This document shows, piece by piece, positions 1 to 6,634 of a stretch of DNA of 13,185 nt. This stretch comes from a bacterium (GTDB lineage Bacteria; Coprothermobacterota; Coprothermobacteria; Coprothermobacterales; JAADFF01). The position numbers and the translations under genes are program-made. The notes beneath the pieces were generated by a model. That model saw nothing but the letters and a program-made list of their open reading frames with translations. It was not told where the DNA came from and searched no databases. Within the stretch, counting starts at the first letter, position 1. The number at the start of each line of letters is the position of its first letter. The stretch spans positions 1 through 13,185 of the forward strand of contig JAMORD010000006.1 of the NCBI GenBank assembly GCA_027063755.1, written 5' to 3'.

Positions 1-110
1 TTAAACAGTATGAGGCCTATCTTGAGGCCGAGTTGAGACTTGTTAGGGAGAGACTTGCTCAGCTTGAGGGCAGAGTACCTCCTGCACCGCCTGCTGAGCC
101 TGGAGTATGA
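1..110 (+). CDS. 3' end of a DUF5320-like small protein with C-terminal coiled coil (partial)
   Basis: Only the last 35 codons are in the window, read in the frame that ends at the TGA at 108-110. The residues are a charged, heptad-like helix (LEAELRLVRERLAQLEG) followed by a Pro/Ala-rich end (PPAPPAEPGV). DUF5320 proteins commonly end in such a short coiled coil after an N-terminal MPxxDxTGPxGxGP motif, and the next gene has that N-terminal motif, so this is probably its upstream paralogue in the same transcript (27 nt between stop and next start). The N-terminus lies outside the window, so the family call is an inference from the coiled coil and the neighbour. An unrelated coiled-coil protein cannot be excluded. 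Confidence 0.55.
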   Translation, partial: KQYEAYLEAELRLVRERLAQLEGRVPPAPPAEPGV

Positions 111-137
111 TTAGATAATTAAAGGGAGGTGAGTAGT

Positions 138-506
138 ATGCCTTATGGAGATTGCACAGGACCAGATGGACTCGGTCCCATGTGGGCAAGGGGAGGATAT
201 GGTTATCCTGCTACACCTGTAAACTATGCTGGATATAGAAGACCTTATGGATGGTTTGCCCCATACTACAATTGGGGTTATGCGCTTGGTCGTGGACTTG
301 GTAGATGGCTTGGTGGTTTCTTTGGTGGATACGGCTGGGGTCGCGGTAGAGGCCGTGGTGGCTGGGGCCGTGGTCGCGGATACGGCATGGGCTATGGCAT
401 GGGATATGGCCGTGGCTGGGGCCGTGGAGGTAGAAGAGGCTTCGGCGGTAGAGGACGCGGAGGCCGTGGCGGACGCGGTTGGGGCCGCGGAGGCTGGGGC
501 TGGTAA
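138..506 (+). CDS. DUF5320-like protein with Arg/Gly-rich tail
   Basis: This is a 122-residue protein. Residues 1-20 carry the MPYGDCTGPDGLGPMWARGG motif, close to the MPxGDxTGPxGxGPMTGRG signature of DUF5320 proteins, which are small, uncharacterised and often coded beside NifX-type and MinD-type cofactor genes in anaerobes. Residues 30-60 are rich in Tyr, Trp and Pro. From about 63 to the end the chain is almost only Gly, Arg, Trp, Tyr, Phe and Met, with RGG/GRG units, ending in GGWGW. The coiled coil common at the C-terminus of the family is missing. I chose the ATG at 138 because GGGAGGT at 124-130 sits 8 nt upstream; an in-frame GTG at 129 overlaps that ribosome site and would be wrong. 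Function is unknown; RNA binding, self-association or metal handling by the tail are all inference. Confidence 0.8.
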   Translation: MPYGDCTGPDGLGPMWARGGYGYPATPVNYAGYRRPYGWFAPYYNWGYALGRGLGRWLGGFFGGYGWGRGRGRGGWGRGRGYGMGYGMGYGRGWGRGGRRGFGGRGRGGRGGRGWGRGGWGW

Positions 507-527
507 TAGCCTCTGCAGTTTGTAGTT

Positions 528-559
528 AAAGGGGGCCCCAGGCCCCCTTTCTTTTTTTA
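528..559 (+). terminator. Strong intrinsic terminator after the DUF5320-like gene
   Basis: A perfect 10-bp inverted repeat, AAAGGGGGCC (528-537) and GGCCCCCTTT (541-550), is separated by CCA and followed by C and seven T residues (551-558). It ends the transcript of the DUF5320-like genes, so the NifX-like gene downstream should have its own promoter. Confidence 0.92.
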
Positions 560-598
560 CTGGATGTGTGAAATATGATTATTCTTTTCATATGAATG

Positions 599-629
599 GT
601 GTATACACTTTTTATATATGTGGTATACT
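599..629 (+). promoter_or_regulatory. Candidate promoter with two GTATAC palindromes
   Basis: Between the terminator and the NifX-like gene there is a perfect 10-bp palindrome GTGTATACAC (599-608). A second GTATAC core lies at 623-628, 22 bp from the first core and so on roughly the same helix face. The hexamer TATACT (624-629) could be a -10 element and overlaps the second core. The -35 position, 17 bp upstream, would fall on the first palindrome and is a poor match to TTGACA. Overlap of both elements with repeated palindromes suggests an operator, but no regulator is identified. Confidence 0.35.
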
Positions 630-671
630 TGAAAGTGTGAAGATATATAAACTTTTTGGGAGGTGGTTAGT

Positions 672-1229
672 ATGATCGTAATACTGTCTGAAGGTCCAGA
701 TATCAATAGCCCCGTGGCAAGCAGATTTGCCCGTGCTCCATATATAGGTTGGGTTCAGCCCGATGGTTCTGTTCAGTTTGAGCCCAATCCAGTGCTGAAC
801 GAAGCCCACGGTGCTGGTCCGAGGTTTGTCATGATGCTTTCGGAGGCCGGTGTTACCGATGTTATATCTGGTGCGGTACCCGGTACAAATGCCATGACAG
901 CGCTTATGGAAGTAGGTATTAATATGTGGGATGCTGCAGGCATGACAGTGGCCCAGGCCCTTGATGCTTTTAGAAATGGTGCCCTTCAGCCTACACCAGT
1001 AGCCGGTCGTCCCGGTGGAGGTATGGGTCCTGGTATGGGCGGAGGTTTTGGCGGCGGCTTCGGCGGTGGATTTGGCGGAGGCCGTGGCATGGGTAGAGGC
1101 ATGGGCGGCGGTTATGGCCGTGGTATGGGAGGTGGCCGCGGAATGGGCGGCGGCCGAGGATTTGGTGGCGGTCGTGGCATGGGCCGTGGTAGAGGCGGTG
1201 GTTTTGGAGGTGGCAGAGGTGGCTGGTAA
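672..1229 (+). CDS. NifX/NifB-type cofactor-binding protein with Gly/Arg/Met-rich tail
   Basis: The protein has 185 residues. Residues 1-110 fit the dinitrogenase iron-molybdenum cofactor family (Nitro_FeMo-Co, the NifX/NifY/NifB C-terminal fold): a first beta strand MIVILSE, an APYIGW segment near 22-27, a conserved ISGAVPGTNAM turn near 65-75 where the family has a Gly-rich loop, and a TVAQALDAFRNGAL helix. Members bind or carry metal clusters: FeMo-co precursors in NifX, a Mo-Cu cluster in orange protein. Residues 113-185 are a tail of Gly, Arg, Met, Phe and Tyr ending in GGRGGW. The ATG at 672 lies 8 nt after GGAGG (659-663); the in-frame GTG at 663 overlaps that site. It overlaps the next, related gene by 11 nt. 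No Cys or His is seen in the tail, so direct metal ligation by the tail is unlikely except through Met. Confidence 0.85.
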   Translation: MIVILSEGPDINSPVASRFARAPYIGWVQPDGSVQFEPNPVLNEAHGAGPRFVMMLSEAGVTDVISGAVPGTNAMTALMEVGINMWDAAGMTVAQALDAFRNGALQPTPVAGRPGGGMGPGMGGGFGGGFGGGFGGGRGMGRGMGGGYGRGMGGGRGMGGGRGFGGGRGMGRGRGGGFGGGRGGW

Positions 1230-1575
1230 TGTCTGCATCTTTGCCACCTCTCCCTCTGAAAATGCTCAGATCTTTAAAGGTTTTTGTAAGGTGCCTTTTA
1301 TTGGATTTGTAGAGGGCGATGATATTGTGTGGATAGAGAATCCCTTTGTAGAAGATAGCGGTGTTGCCTCTATATTTCTAAAATTTTTGCTTGATAAGGG
1401 AATTACAGAAATCATTGCTGGTGATGCTCCCGGAGCCGGTGTGTTTCCTATTTTGGAACGAGCAGGTATCAATGCTTATAAATATGAAGGCACAGTAAAA
1501 GATGCTATAAATGCCTATAAAAGTGGAAAACTTACACCTGTTAAAGACGGATTTCCCAGAGGTGATTGCAGATAA
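1219..1575 (+). CDS. Second NifX/NifB-type cofactor protein, tail-less
   Basis: This 118-residue protein aligns along its length with the preceding NifX-like domain: VCIFATS matches the first strand, VPFIGF matches APYIGW, IIAGDAPGAGVF matches the ISGAVPGTNAM loop, and TVKDAINAYKSGKL matches the C-terminal helix. It lacks the Gly/Arg tail. The start chosen is GTG at 1219, because GGAGG (1206-1210) lies exactly 8 nt upstream, as in the two genes before it, and the first beta strand follows four residues later. This start lies inside the last codons of the upstream gene (stop at 1227-1229), so translation is probably coupled. An ATG at 1229 is in another frame. Three Cys (6, 23, 117) are present. 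Its likely role is as partner or second carrier of the same cluster as the upstream protein; no substrate can be read from sequence. Confidence 0.82.
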   Translation: MAGNVCIFATSPSENAQIFKGFCKVPFIGFVEGDDIVWIENPFVEDSGVASIFLKFLLDKGITEIIAGDAPGAGVFPILERAGINAYKYEGTVKDAINAYKSGKLTPVKDGFPRGDCR

Positions 1576-1595
1576 CGGAAAGGTGGTGAAGCCCT

Positions 1596-2453
1596 GTGTA
1601 TATCGCTGTTATCAGTGGAAAGGGTGGCACAGGTAAGACGACAGTATCTGTCAATCTTGCATATGTTGCCAGTCAGCATGAGCCAGTTTATCTTGTAGAC
1701 CTTGATGCGGAAGAACCTAACGGACATTTGTTTTTCAAAGATAAGATACAGTGGCAGGGGGAAGAGATAGTGTATAAGAAACTGCCCCGTGTTAACTTAG
1801 ACATATGCACTTTCTGCGGTGAGTGCCAAAGGGCTTGCCAGAAAGGTGCCATTGTTGTTGGTAAAAAGACTGTAATGGTATTTGATAATCTCTGTCACGG
1901 ATGTATGCTGTGTCAGTATGTGTGTCCCGAAAAGGGGGCCATTACAGAGGAGTTAAAACCCATTGGTTATGTCAGATGGGGAAAAATCTCTGATACCCTT
2001 GATTACTATATGGGGCTTATGAATGTTGGTGAGTTGTCTGCTACACCTGTTGTACGTGAGGCAAAACACAAGGTACCCGGTGATAGGCTTATTATTGCCG
2101 ATGGTGCTCCCGGTGCCTCATGTCCTGTTGTTGAGGCCATAGATGGGGCAGACTATGTCATATTGGTAACAGAACCAACACCGTTTGGCCTTCACGACCT
2201 TGAGGTAGCTCACGATATTGTGCGGGAGTTGGGGCTTCGTGCCGGTGTTATCATCAACAGAGATGATAAAGATAGGCCGTTTGAGCCTCTTGAAAACTTT
2301 ATAAGAGATAGAAAGCTTCCAGTGCTTGCCCGTATACCATTTAGCAGGGATATTGCCAGCGTTTATTCCCGTGGGGGCATCCTTGCAGAGCATCTTCCAT
2401 TTGTCAGGGAGATATTTGAGGATGTCTACCAGAAGGTGGTGAAGCAGAGATGA
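1596..2453 (+). CDS. MinD-type P-loop ATPase with inserted ferredoxin domain (first of pair)
   Basis: This 285-residue protein has the deviant Walker A of MinD/Mrp/NifH-type ATPases, GKGGTGKTT at 8-16 with the signature Lys9, and a switch/Walker B region ADGAPG at 168-173 followed by Cys176-Pro. An inserted ferredoxin domain provides two full [4Fe-4S] sites: Cys71, 74, 77, 81 and Cys100, 103, 106, 110. This layout is the MinD-superfamily ATPase with an inserted ferredoxin (COG1149 type), usually coded as tandem pairs. In Desulfovibrio related pairs belong to the orp locus; the general family is linked to iron-sulfur cluster or cofactor handling and is not tied to a proven reaction. The GTG start at 1596 follows AGGTGGTG (1581-1588). 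It overlaps the next gene by 4 nt (ATGA), so the two ATPases are coupled and may form a heterodimer. Confidence 0.9.
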   Translation: MYIAVISGKGGTGKTTVSVNLAYVASQHEPVYLVDLDAEEPNGHLFFKDKIQWQGEEIVYKKLPRVNLDICTFCGECQRACQKGAIVVGKKTVMVFDNLCHGCMLCQYVCPEKGAITEELKPIGYVRWGKISDTLDYYMGLMNVGELSATPVVREAKHKVPGDRLIIADGAPGASCPVVEAIDGADYVILVTEPTPFGLHDLEVAHDIVRELGLRAGVIINRDDKDRPFEPLENFIRDRKLPVLARIPFSRDIASVYSRGGILAEHLPFVREIFEDVYQKVVKQR

Positions 2454-3331
2454 TACAGATAGCCGTTATCAGCGGAAAAGGTGGCACAGGCAAGACAACA
2501 CTGACAGGTTCTTTGGCCTCATACTTTAAAGGGAGAATAGCCGTAGATGGCGATGTTGATGCCTCTAACCTCTATATGCTCTTTGACCCTGAAATGAAAG
2601 AGAAGCATGATTATGTGGCGTCTAAAAAGGCCGTTATCAACAATGAGGGTTGTATAAAGTGTGGTATCTGTAAAGATGTGTGTATTTTTGATGCCGTGCG
2701 TATAGATAAAGATGGCAACTATTACATTAATACCTTTGCATGTGAAGGGTGTGCCTATTGCTTTTATGCATGTCCTGTTAAGGTGATTGACATGTACGAT
2801 GAAAAATCCGGTGAATACTACTGGGGCGATTCTGAGCGTGGTCCAGTTGCCTATGCAAGGCTCTTTCCCGGTGAGGAGACCAGCGGTGGTCTTGTAGCCG
2901 AGGTGAGGCGTATTGCACTTCAAAAGGCCCTTGAAAATCCAAAAAAGCCTTCTATTATCATAGATGGAGCCCCCGGTGTGGCATGTCCTGCCACATCGTC
3001 TATCACCGGCACAAACTATGTTGTTGTCGTTACAGAGCCAACAGTGTCTGGTCTTCATGACCTTGTGAGGGCCGCAGAGATGATAAACCACTTTGGTATA
3101 CCATTTGGCGTTGTTGTCAATAAATATGATCTGTCTGAAGAGAAGACTGCCGAGATAGAAAACTGGTGCCGTGAAAACGGGGTAGATTTTCTTGGCAAAA
3201 TACCGTTTGACCCCAAGGTGGTGGAGGCCACCCGTCTGGCAAAGCCTATTATAGAGGCGTTTCCCGACAGTCCATCGGCAAAGGCCATAATGAATATCAT
3301 TAAAACTATAGAAGAAAAATTCCAGATATAG
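2450..3331 (+). CDS. MinD-type P-loop ATPase with inserted ferredoxin domain (second of pair)
   Basis: This 293-residue paralogue of the gene before it has the deviant Walker A GKGGTGKTT at 9-17 (Lys10), ferredoxin Cys68, 71, 74, 78 and Cys98, 101, 104, 108, and the switch region DGAPGVACP at 172-180 with a Cys at the same place as in its partner. The VVTEPT segment near 193-198 and the following GLHDL helix are shared by both copies and are typical of the family. The ATG at 2450 overlaps the upstream TGA and AGAAGGTGG lies at 2431-2439. The insert differs in sequence from that of the first copy, which fits an asymmetric pair rather than a recent duplication. Probable role: ATP-gated loading or electron transfer to the NifX-type carriers coded upstream; this is inference from context. 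A hairpin terminator follows the stop. Confidence 0.9.
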   Translation: MIQIAVISGKGGTGKTTLTGSLASYFKGRIAVDGDVDASNLYMLFDPEMKEKHDYVASKKAVINNEGCIKCGICKDVCIFDAVRIDKDGNYYINTFACEGCAYCFYACPVKVIDMYDEKSGEYYWGDSERGPVAYARLFPGEETSGGLVAEVRRIALQKALENPKKPSIIIDGAPGVACPATSSITGTNYVVVVTEPTVSGLHDLVRAAEMINHFGIPFGVVVNKYDLSEEKTAEIENWCRENGVDFLGKIPFDPKVVEATRLAKPIIEAFPDSPSAKAIMNIIKTIEEKFQI

Positions 3332-3332
3332 T

Positions 3333-3356
3333 GGGGAGGGTAACCTCCCCGTTTTT
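3333..3356 (+). terminator. Hairpin terminator or attenuator before the radical SAM gene
   Basis: GGGGAGG (3333-3339), loop GTAA, CCTCCCC (3344-3350), then GTTTTT. The stem is strong but the T run is only five bases, and the ribosome site of the next gene starts five bases later (3361). No room remains for a separate promoter, so partial read-through into the radical SAM gene is likely. Confidence 0.72.
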
Positions 3357-3373
3357 CATTGGAGGTGTTATCT

Positions 3374-4312
3374 GTGGAAGCGAAATACAAGTATGTCTTC
3401 GGTCCAGTTCCTTCTCGCAGACTGGGACAGAGTCTTGGTATTAGCCCTATTCCACCAAAAACATGTAACTACTCATGTGTTTACTGTCAACTGGGACGAA
3501 CAAAGACATTTACCAATACACGGCAGATGTTTTTTCCACCGGAAGAGATCTCTGCAGAAATCAAAGATGCCCTTTCTAAGTATACCGATGTAGACTTTAT
3601 TACATTTGTAGGCGAGGGAGAGCCTACACTGTATCTTGGTATAGGTGATGTTATACGCATGATAAGAGACTATACACCTCTTCCTTTGTCTGTGATTACC
3701 AATGGTGCCCTTTTATATGACAAAGATGTGAGAAGAGACCTAAAACCTGTATCTGTTCTGATGCCAACATTTGATGCACCCGATGAGGATACATGGAGGC
3801 GCATAAACAGACCGCACATAGACCTGAAATTTGACAGGGTGCTTGACGGTCTGTTTTCTATGAAAGAAGAGATGGATGGCGAGATGTGGCTGGAGGTTAT
3901 GCTTGTAAAGGGTATAAATGATGACGAGGATACCCTTTATAGGATGAAAGAGGTTATAGATAGGCTAAAACCCCACAGGGTATATATCAATGTACCGATT
4001 AGACCACCGGCTGAAAAGTGGGTGGAGATGCCCGACAAAGAAACGCTGGAAAGGGCTACAGAGATACTGGGTGCTATACCTCTGGGTAGCATGGAGGAGG
4101 GCACATTCTATGTTTCTGGGAATGATCCTATAGAAGGTATACTTCGGATCATTAAAAGACACCCCATGAGGGAGGAACAGATACGCAAGGTGGCAGAATG
4201 CAAAGGGTGGGATGCAGAGAAACTTCTGAAGGACCTTGCCTCCCGAGACGATGTTGAGATATTACAGGCACATGGAACAAAATTCTACCGCTACAAGGTG
4301 TGGAGGGTATAA
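3374..4312 (+). CDS. Radical SAM protein (COG0731-like)
   Basis: The protein has 312 residues. It has the radical SAM cluster motif CNYSCVYC (Cys31, Cys35, Cys38) in the family context FGPVPSRRLG...PPKTC, and GEGEPTL at 80-86, equivalent to the GGE motif that contacts SAM. The (beta/alpha) core runs to about residue 235. A charged helical tail with a winged-helix look (HPMREEQIRKVAECKGWD onward) fills the last 60 residues. This family, common in archaea and anaerobic bacteria, is annotated loosely as a radical SAM or wybutosine-synthase-related Fe-S oxidoreductase, and its reaction is not known. The GTG at 3374 is used because GGAGG (3361-3365) stands 8 nt before it; a TTG at 3359 precedes that site. 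Its place after NifX-like and MinD-like genes hints at cofactor assembly, as NifB is also a radical SAM enzyme, but it lacks NifB's own signature and the link is inference. Confidence 0.85.
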   Translation: MEAKYKYVFGPVPSRRLGQSLGISPIPPKTCNYSCVYCQLGRTKTFTNTRQMFFPPEEISAEIKDALSKYTDVDFITFVGEGEPTLYLGIGDVIRMIRDYTPLPLSVITNGALLYDKDVRRDLKPVSVLMPTFDAPDEDTWRRINRPHIDLKFDRVLDGLFSMKEEMDGEMWLEVMLVKGINDDEDTLYRMKEVIDRLKPHRVYINVPIRPPAEKWVEMPDKETLERATEILGAIPLGSMEEGTFYVSGNDPIEGILRIIKRHPMREEQIRKVAECKGWDAEKLLKDLASRDDVEILQAHGTKFYRYKVWRV

Positions 4313-4313
4313 T
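4308..4313 (+). promoter_or_regulatory. Possible -10 box for the first chemoreceptor gene
   Basis: A perfect TATAAT overlaps the stop codon of the radical SAM gene and would give a leader of about 40 nt before the ATG at 4360. No convincing -35 hexamer stands 16-19 bp upstream, so transcription may instead continue from the gene before. No terminator separates the two genes. Confidence 0.25.
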
Positions 4314-4359
4314 AAAAGCATAAGGCTGAATATCTTTTAAAGGGAGGAGGTCTTACCTG

Positions 4360-5433
4360 ATGTGGTATTTTGTTGTAGCTATTTTATTTTTTGCTCTTGG
4401 TTTTGCAACGGCTTATCTTATCAATTGGAAGCTGTTAAAAGATGTTTCCCGTGCTAAAAAGGTTTTAGAGGATAACAGAGATGTATATGAGGCTCATATA
4501 GCCAATTATGAGGGAGACACTCTTTCAAGATTTATACAGGCTTTAAAAGACCTTCATAGTGAGGTACAGATGCTGAAAAGCAGGGTTCAGGGGATTTCTT
4601 CGTCCATCAGTGATACATCTGAGGCTCTGGGTATGCAGAGAGAGAGCCTGAGAAAGGCTATGGAGCTTATTGAGGAGTCATCAAGAGTGGTATCCGATTC
4701 GCTGGGTAATGTAGAGAGCATATCTTCACAACTTGATGTAGCGGCACAGTCTTTAGCCAATAGTGTTGAAGTATTATCCCAAACTATCAGCACAATAGAA
4801 GTTTCTACAACAGACGCAGAACATAGTCTTGAGCATGTTGAAGCGTCTATTGGTAAGGAAGTAGAAAATATACATTCTGATTCTCGCAGACTTAAAGAGC
4901 TGGAGCGGGCCGTTGGTGATATAGAAAATATTACGAGTCAAATTGAGTATATTGCAAATAAGACAAAGTTGCTTTCACTCAATGCCTCTATAGAGGCGGC
5001 CCGTGCCGGAGAGGCAGGTAAAGGCTTTTCTGTGGTTGCCATGGAGATAAGAACCCTTGCAGATAGTTCCCGTGGGGCAGCTGAAGAGGTAAGGCAAACG
5101 GTGAAAAACCTTGTTGATCTTATTCATGAGGCCTACGATAGCAGCATTACCCGTGTTGAAGATGTGAAAAAACTTCAGAAACTGGTGGCTGAGACCAACA
5201 ATAAGGTGCGTGTGATTATGGATGCCATAGAGAAAGTTGATATTATGGGCTCTGACCTTGCTGCCGTATCAGAAGAGCTGTCAGCTTCGGTAACAGAGGT
5301 GTCTGACTCTATAAAGCGCATTGCTTCTACTATGGATAGGCTTGTTGAGTCTATTAAAGAGATGGCTTATGTTGAAAATGAAATAGAGCGTATAGATAAA
5401 TCTATAGAAAACCTACTTGAGAATGTGCAGTGA
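4360..5433 (+). CDS. Methyl-accepting chemotaxis protein without sensor domain (copy 1)
   Basis: This 357-residue protein has one hydrophobic helix at residues 2-22, then positive residues (NWKLLK), so the rest should be cytoplasmic. No periplasmic domain, PAS, GAF or HAMP region is seen; a long helical stretch (about 30-190) leads into the chemoreceptor signalling tip at 195-237 with [17 protein letters not shown] and [11 protein letters not shown]. The residues matching E. coli Tsr Asn381, Glu385 and Arg388 are kept, while the usual QTN before LLxLN reads KTK. The descending helix runs to the end. The chain has no CheR/CheB-tethering pentapeptide at its C-terminus. Likely role: clusters with CheA/CheW and reports an internal or membrane signal. 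The ATG at 4360 follows GGAGGAGG (4343-4350) by 9 nt. It is followed by a terminator and then a paralogue. Confidence 0.9.
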   Translation: MWYFVVAILFFALGFATAYLINWKLLKDVSRAKKVLEDNRDVYEAHIANYEGDTLSRFIQALKDLHSEVQMLKSRVQGISSSISDTSEALGMQRESLRKAMELIEESSRVVSDSLGNVESISSQLDVAAQSLANSVEVLSQTISTIEVSTTDAEHSLEHVEASIGKEVENIHSDSRRLKELERAVGDIENITSQIEYIANKTKLLSLNASIEAARAGEAGKGFSVVAMEIRTLADSSRGAAEEVRQTVKNLVDLIHEAYDSSITRVEDVKKLQKLVAETNNKVRVIMDAIEKVDIMGSDLAAVSEELSASVTEVSDSIKRIASTMDRLVESIKEMAYVENEIERIDKSIENLLENVQ

Positions 5434-5455
5434 GCTATTTGGTATAGGGTAATAG

Positions 5456-5489
5456 GGGAGATGGCATGCCATCTCCCTTTTTCGTTTTT
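5456..5489 (+). terminator. Intrinsic terminator between the two chemoreceptor genes
   Basis: A perfect 22-nt palindrome (5456-5477) forms a 9-bp stem, GGGAGATGG and CCATCTCCC, with a CATG loop, followed by TTTTT (5478-5482) and another T run (5485-5489). The two paralogous receptor genes are therefore separately transcribed. Confidence 0.92.
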
Positions 5490-5494
5490 GTAAA

Positions 5495-5524
5495 CTGTCA
5501 TGTAATAAAATATTTATAGATAAT
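5495..5524 (+). promoter_or_regulatory. Candidate promoter of the second chemoreceptor gene
   Basis: CTGTCA (5495-5500; 4 of 6 matches to TTGACA) and GATAAT (5519-5524; 5 of 6 matches to TATAAT) are separated by 18 bp, just after the terminator and 25 nt before the start codon. The site fits a vegetative sigma factor; the motility sigma factor pattern (TAAA, then GCCGATAA about 15 bp later) is not met. Confidence 0.4.
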
Positions 5525-5548
5525 CTTATCTGTTAGGGGGTGCGGGGG

Positions 5549-6634
5549 ATGTGGTATTTGGTGATACTGGTGCTCGGTATTGTTGTGGGGTATGCTATTC
5601 GGTATATGCAATGTCTTCCCAGACAGCGTGAGCTAGATAAACTTCGGGAGCTGACCCTTAGTGGAAGGGTGCTTACCGATGAAGAGGTTGAAAAATATGT
5701 TCGCACACAAGAATGGGTAAAACATCTTTTGGTGATACTAAAAGAGCTCCGGAATACAATTGATAAGTTAGAGAATGCCATTAGGGAGACAACAAGTAAA
5801 GTTAAAGGTGCGGCCGATGCCCTGGAGATGCAGAGAGATAAGCTGAGAAATGCCATTACCGATGTGGAGAAATCATCGGAGGTTATTAACGAAGCTTTGC
5901 AGGGTGTAGATTCTATATCTAAACAGTTGGAGATTGCTGCCAATGATTTGGCTGTTAGCACGGAGAAACTCTCATCGGCCATAGGTCAGATAGAGGATTC
6001 TACAGCAGAGGCAGAGAGGGGACTGGGCGATGTAGAGAAGGTTATGAATAAGGAGATGGAGCATGTTCGTGAAGATAGAGATAGGCTGAAACATCTGGAA
6101 TCGGTGATATTCAGTATAGGTACCATAACCGATCAGATAGAAAAGATAGCAAAAAAGACAAAGCTGCTTTCACTCAATGCCTCTATAGAGGCTGCCCGTG
6201 CCGGTGAAGCGGGAAAGGGATTTGCCGTTGTGGCTATGGAGATAAGGAATCTGGCCGATAGTTCCCGTGAAGCTGCGGAAGATGTAAGAGAAACGGTATC
6301 TGATCTTATAACCCTTATCAAGGAAGCCTATTCTCAAAGTGAAGAGCGGGTTGTTGATATGGAGGCTCTTGAAAAACTTCTTCACATCACTAACGACAAG
6401 GTGCGAAGTATTATGGATGCTATTGAAAGTATCAATGTTATGGGAGAAGACCTTGCCGCTGTTTCAGAAGAGCTGGCGGCGTCTACATCTCAGGTGGCTG
6501 AATCCATAGAGAGTATTACCATGAGTATGGATACCCTCAATGGTGCCATACACCATATGGCATCACTGGAGAGGGAGCTGGCACAGCTGAGGCAGGAGAT
6601 AGATGAAGCTCTGAAGGTTTTGCAGATGGAGTAG
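5549..6634 (+). CDS. Methyl-accepting chemotaxis protein without sensor domain (copy 2)
   Basis: This 361-residue paralogue of the preceding receptor shares the MWY start, a single membrane helix at 2-19, no ligand-binding or HAMP domain, and a signalling tip at about 197-239 with [17 protein letters not shown] and [11 protein letters not shown]. The tip again has KTK where most receptors have QTN. The segment between the membrane helix and the coiled coil (about 22-60) differs most between copies and includes a [14 protein letters not shown] stretch; this could be where the inputs differ. I prefer the ATG at 5549 over the GTG at 5540 because it lies 8 nt after AGGGGG (5535-5540) and matches the start of copy 1. 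No terminator is visible downstream before the convergent phosphatase gene. Confidence 0.9.
   Translation: MWYLVILVLGIVVGYAIRYMQCLPRQRELDKLRELTLSGRVLTDEEVEKYVRTQEWVKHLLVILKELRNTIDKLENAIRETTSKVKGAADALEMQRDKLRNAITDVEKSSEVINEALQGVDSISKQLEIAANDLAVSTEKLSSAIGQIEDSTAEAERGLGDVEKVMNKEMEHVREDRDRLKHLESVIFSIGTITDQIEKIAKKTKLLSLNASIEAARAGEAGKGFAVVAMEIRNLADSSREAAEDVRETVSDLITLIKEAYSQSEERVVDMEALEKLLHITNDKVRSIMDAIESINVMGEDLAAVSEELAASTSQVAESIESITMSMDTLNGAIHHMASLERELAQLRQEIDEALKVLQME

Noticed and set aside
318-503. Tandem GGC/CGT-rich DNA as a possible CRISPR or satellite repeat
   Set aside because: The units are irregular, keep the reading frame and encode the Arg/Gly tail; there are no spacers.
226-525. Val/Ala-rich plus-strand frame over the DUF5320-like gene
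   Set aside because: A shadow of the Gly/Arg-coding repeats in another frame; the N-terminal family motif and ribosome site belong to the gene starting at 138.
612-1247. A 211-codon frame on the minus strand rich in Ala, Thr, Ser and His
   Set aside because: It is the complement of the Gly-rich tail and body of the NifX-like gene; the composition follows from GGC/GGT codons and it has no ribosome site or family likeness.
2118-3091. Minus-strand frames opposite the two MinD-type genes
   Set aside because: They are complements of conserved coding regions and have no recognisable domain or start signals.
4313-4359. AAAAG (4314-4318) and CTTTT (4333-4337) as a terminator before the first receptor gene
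   Set aside because: Only five A/T-rich pairs with a 14-nt loop and no following T run.
5491-5524. A motility sigma factor (SigD/sigma-28) promoter before the second receptor gene
   Set aside because: TAAA is present but the GCCGATAA-like box is not at the needed distance; a vegetative-type pair fits better.
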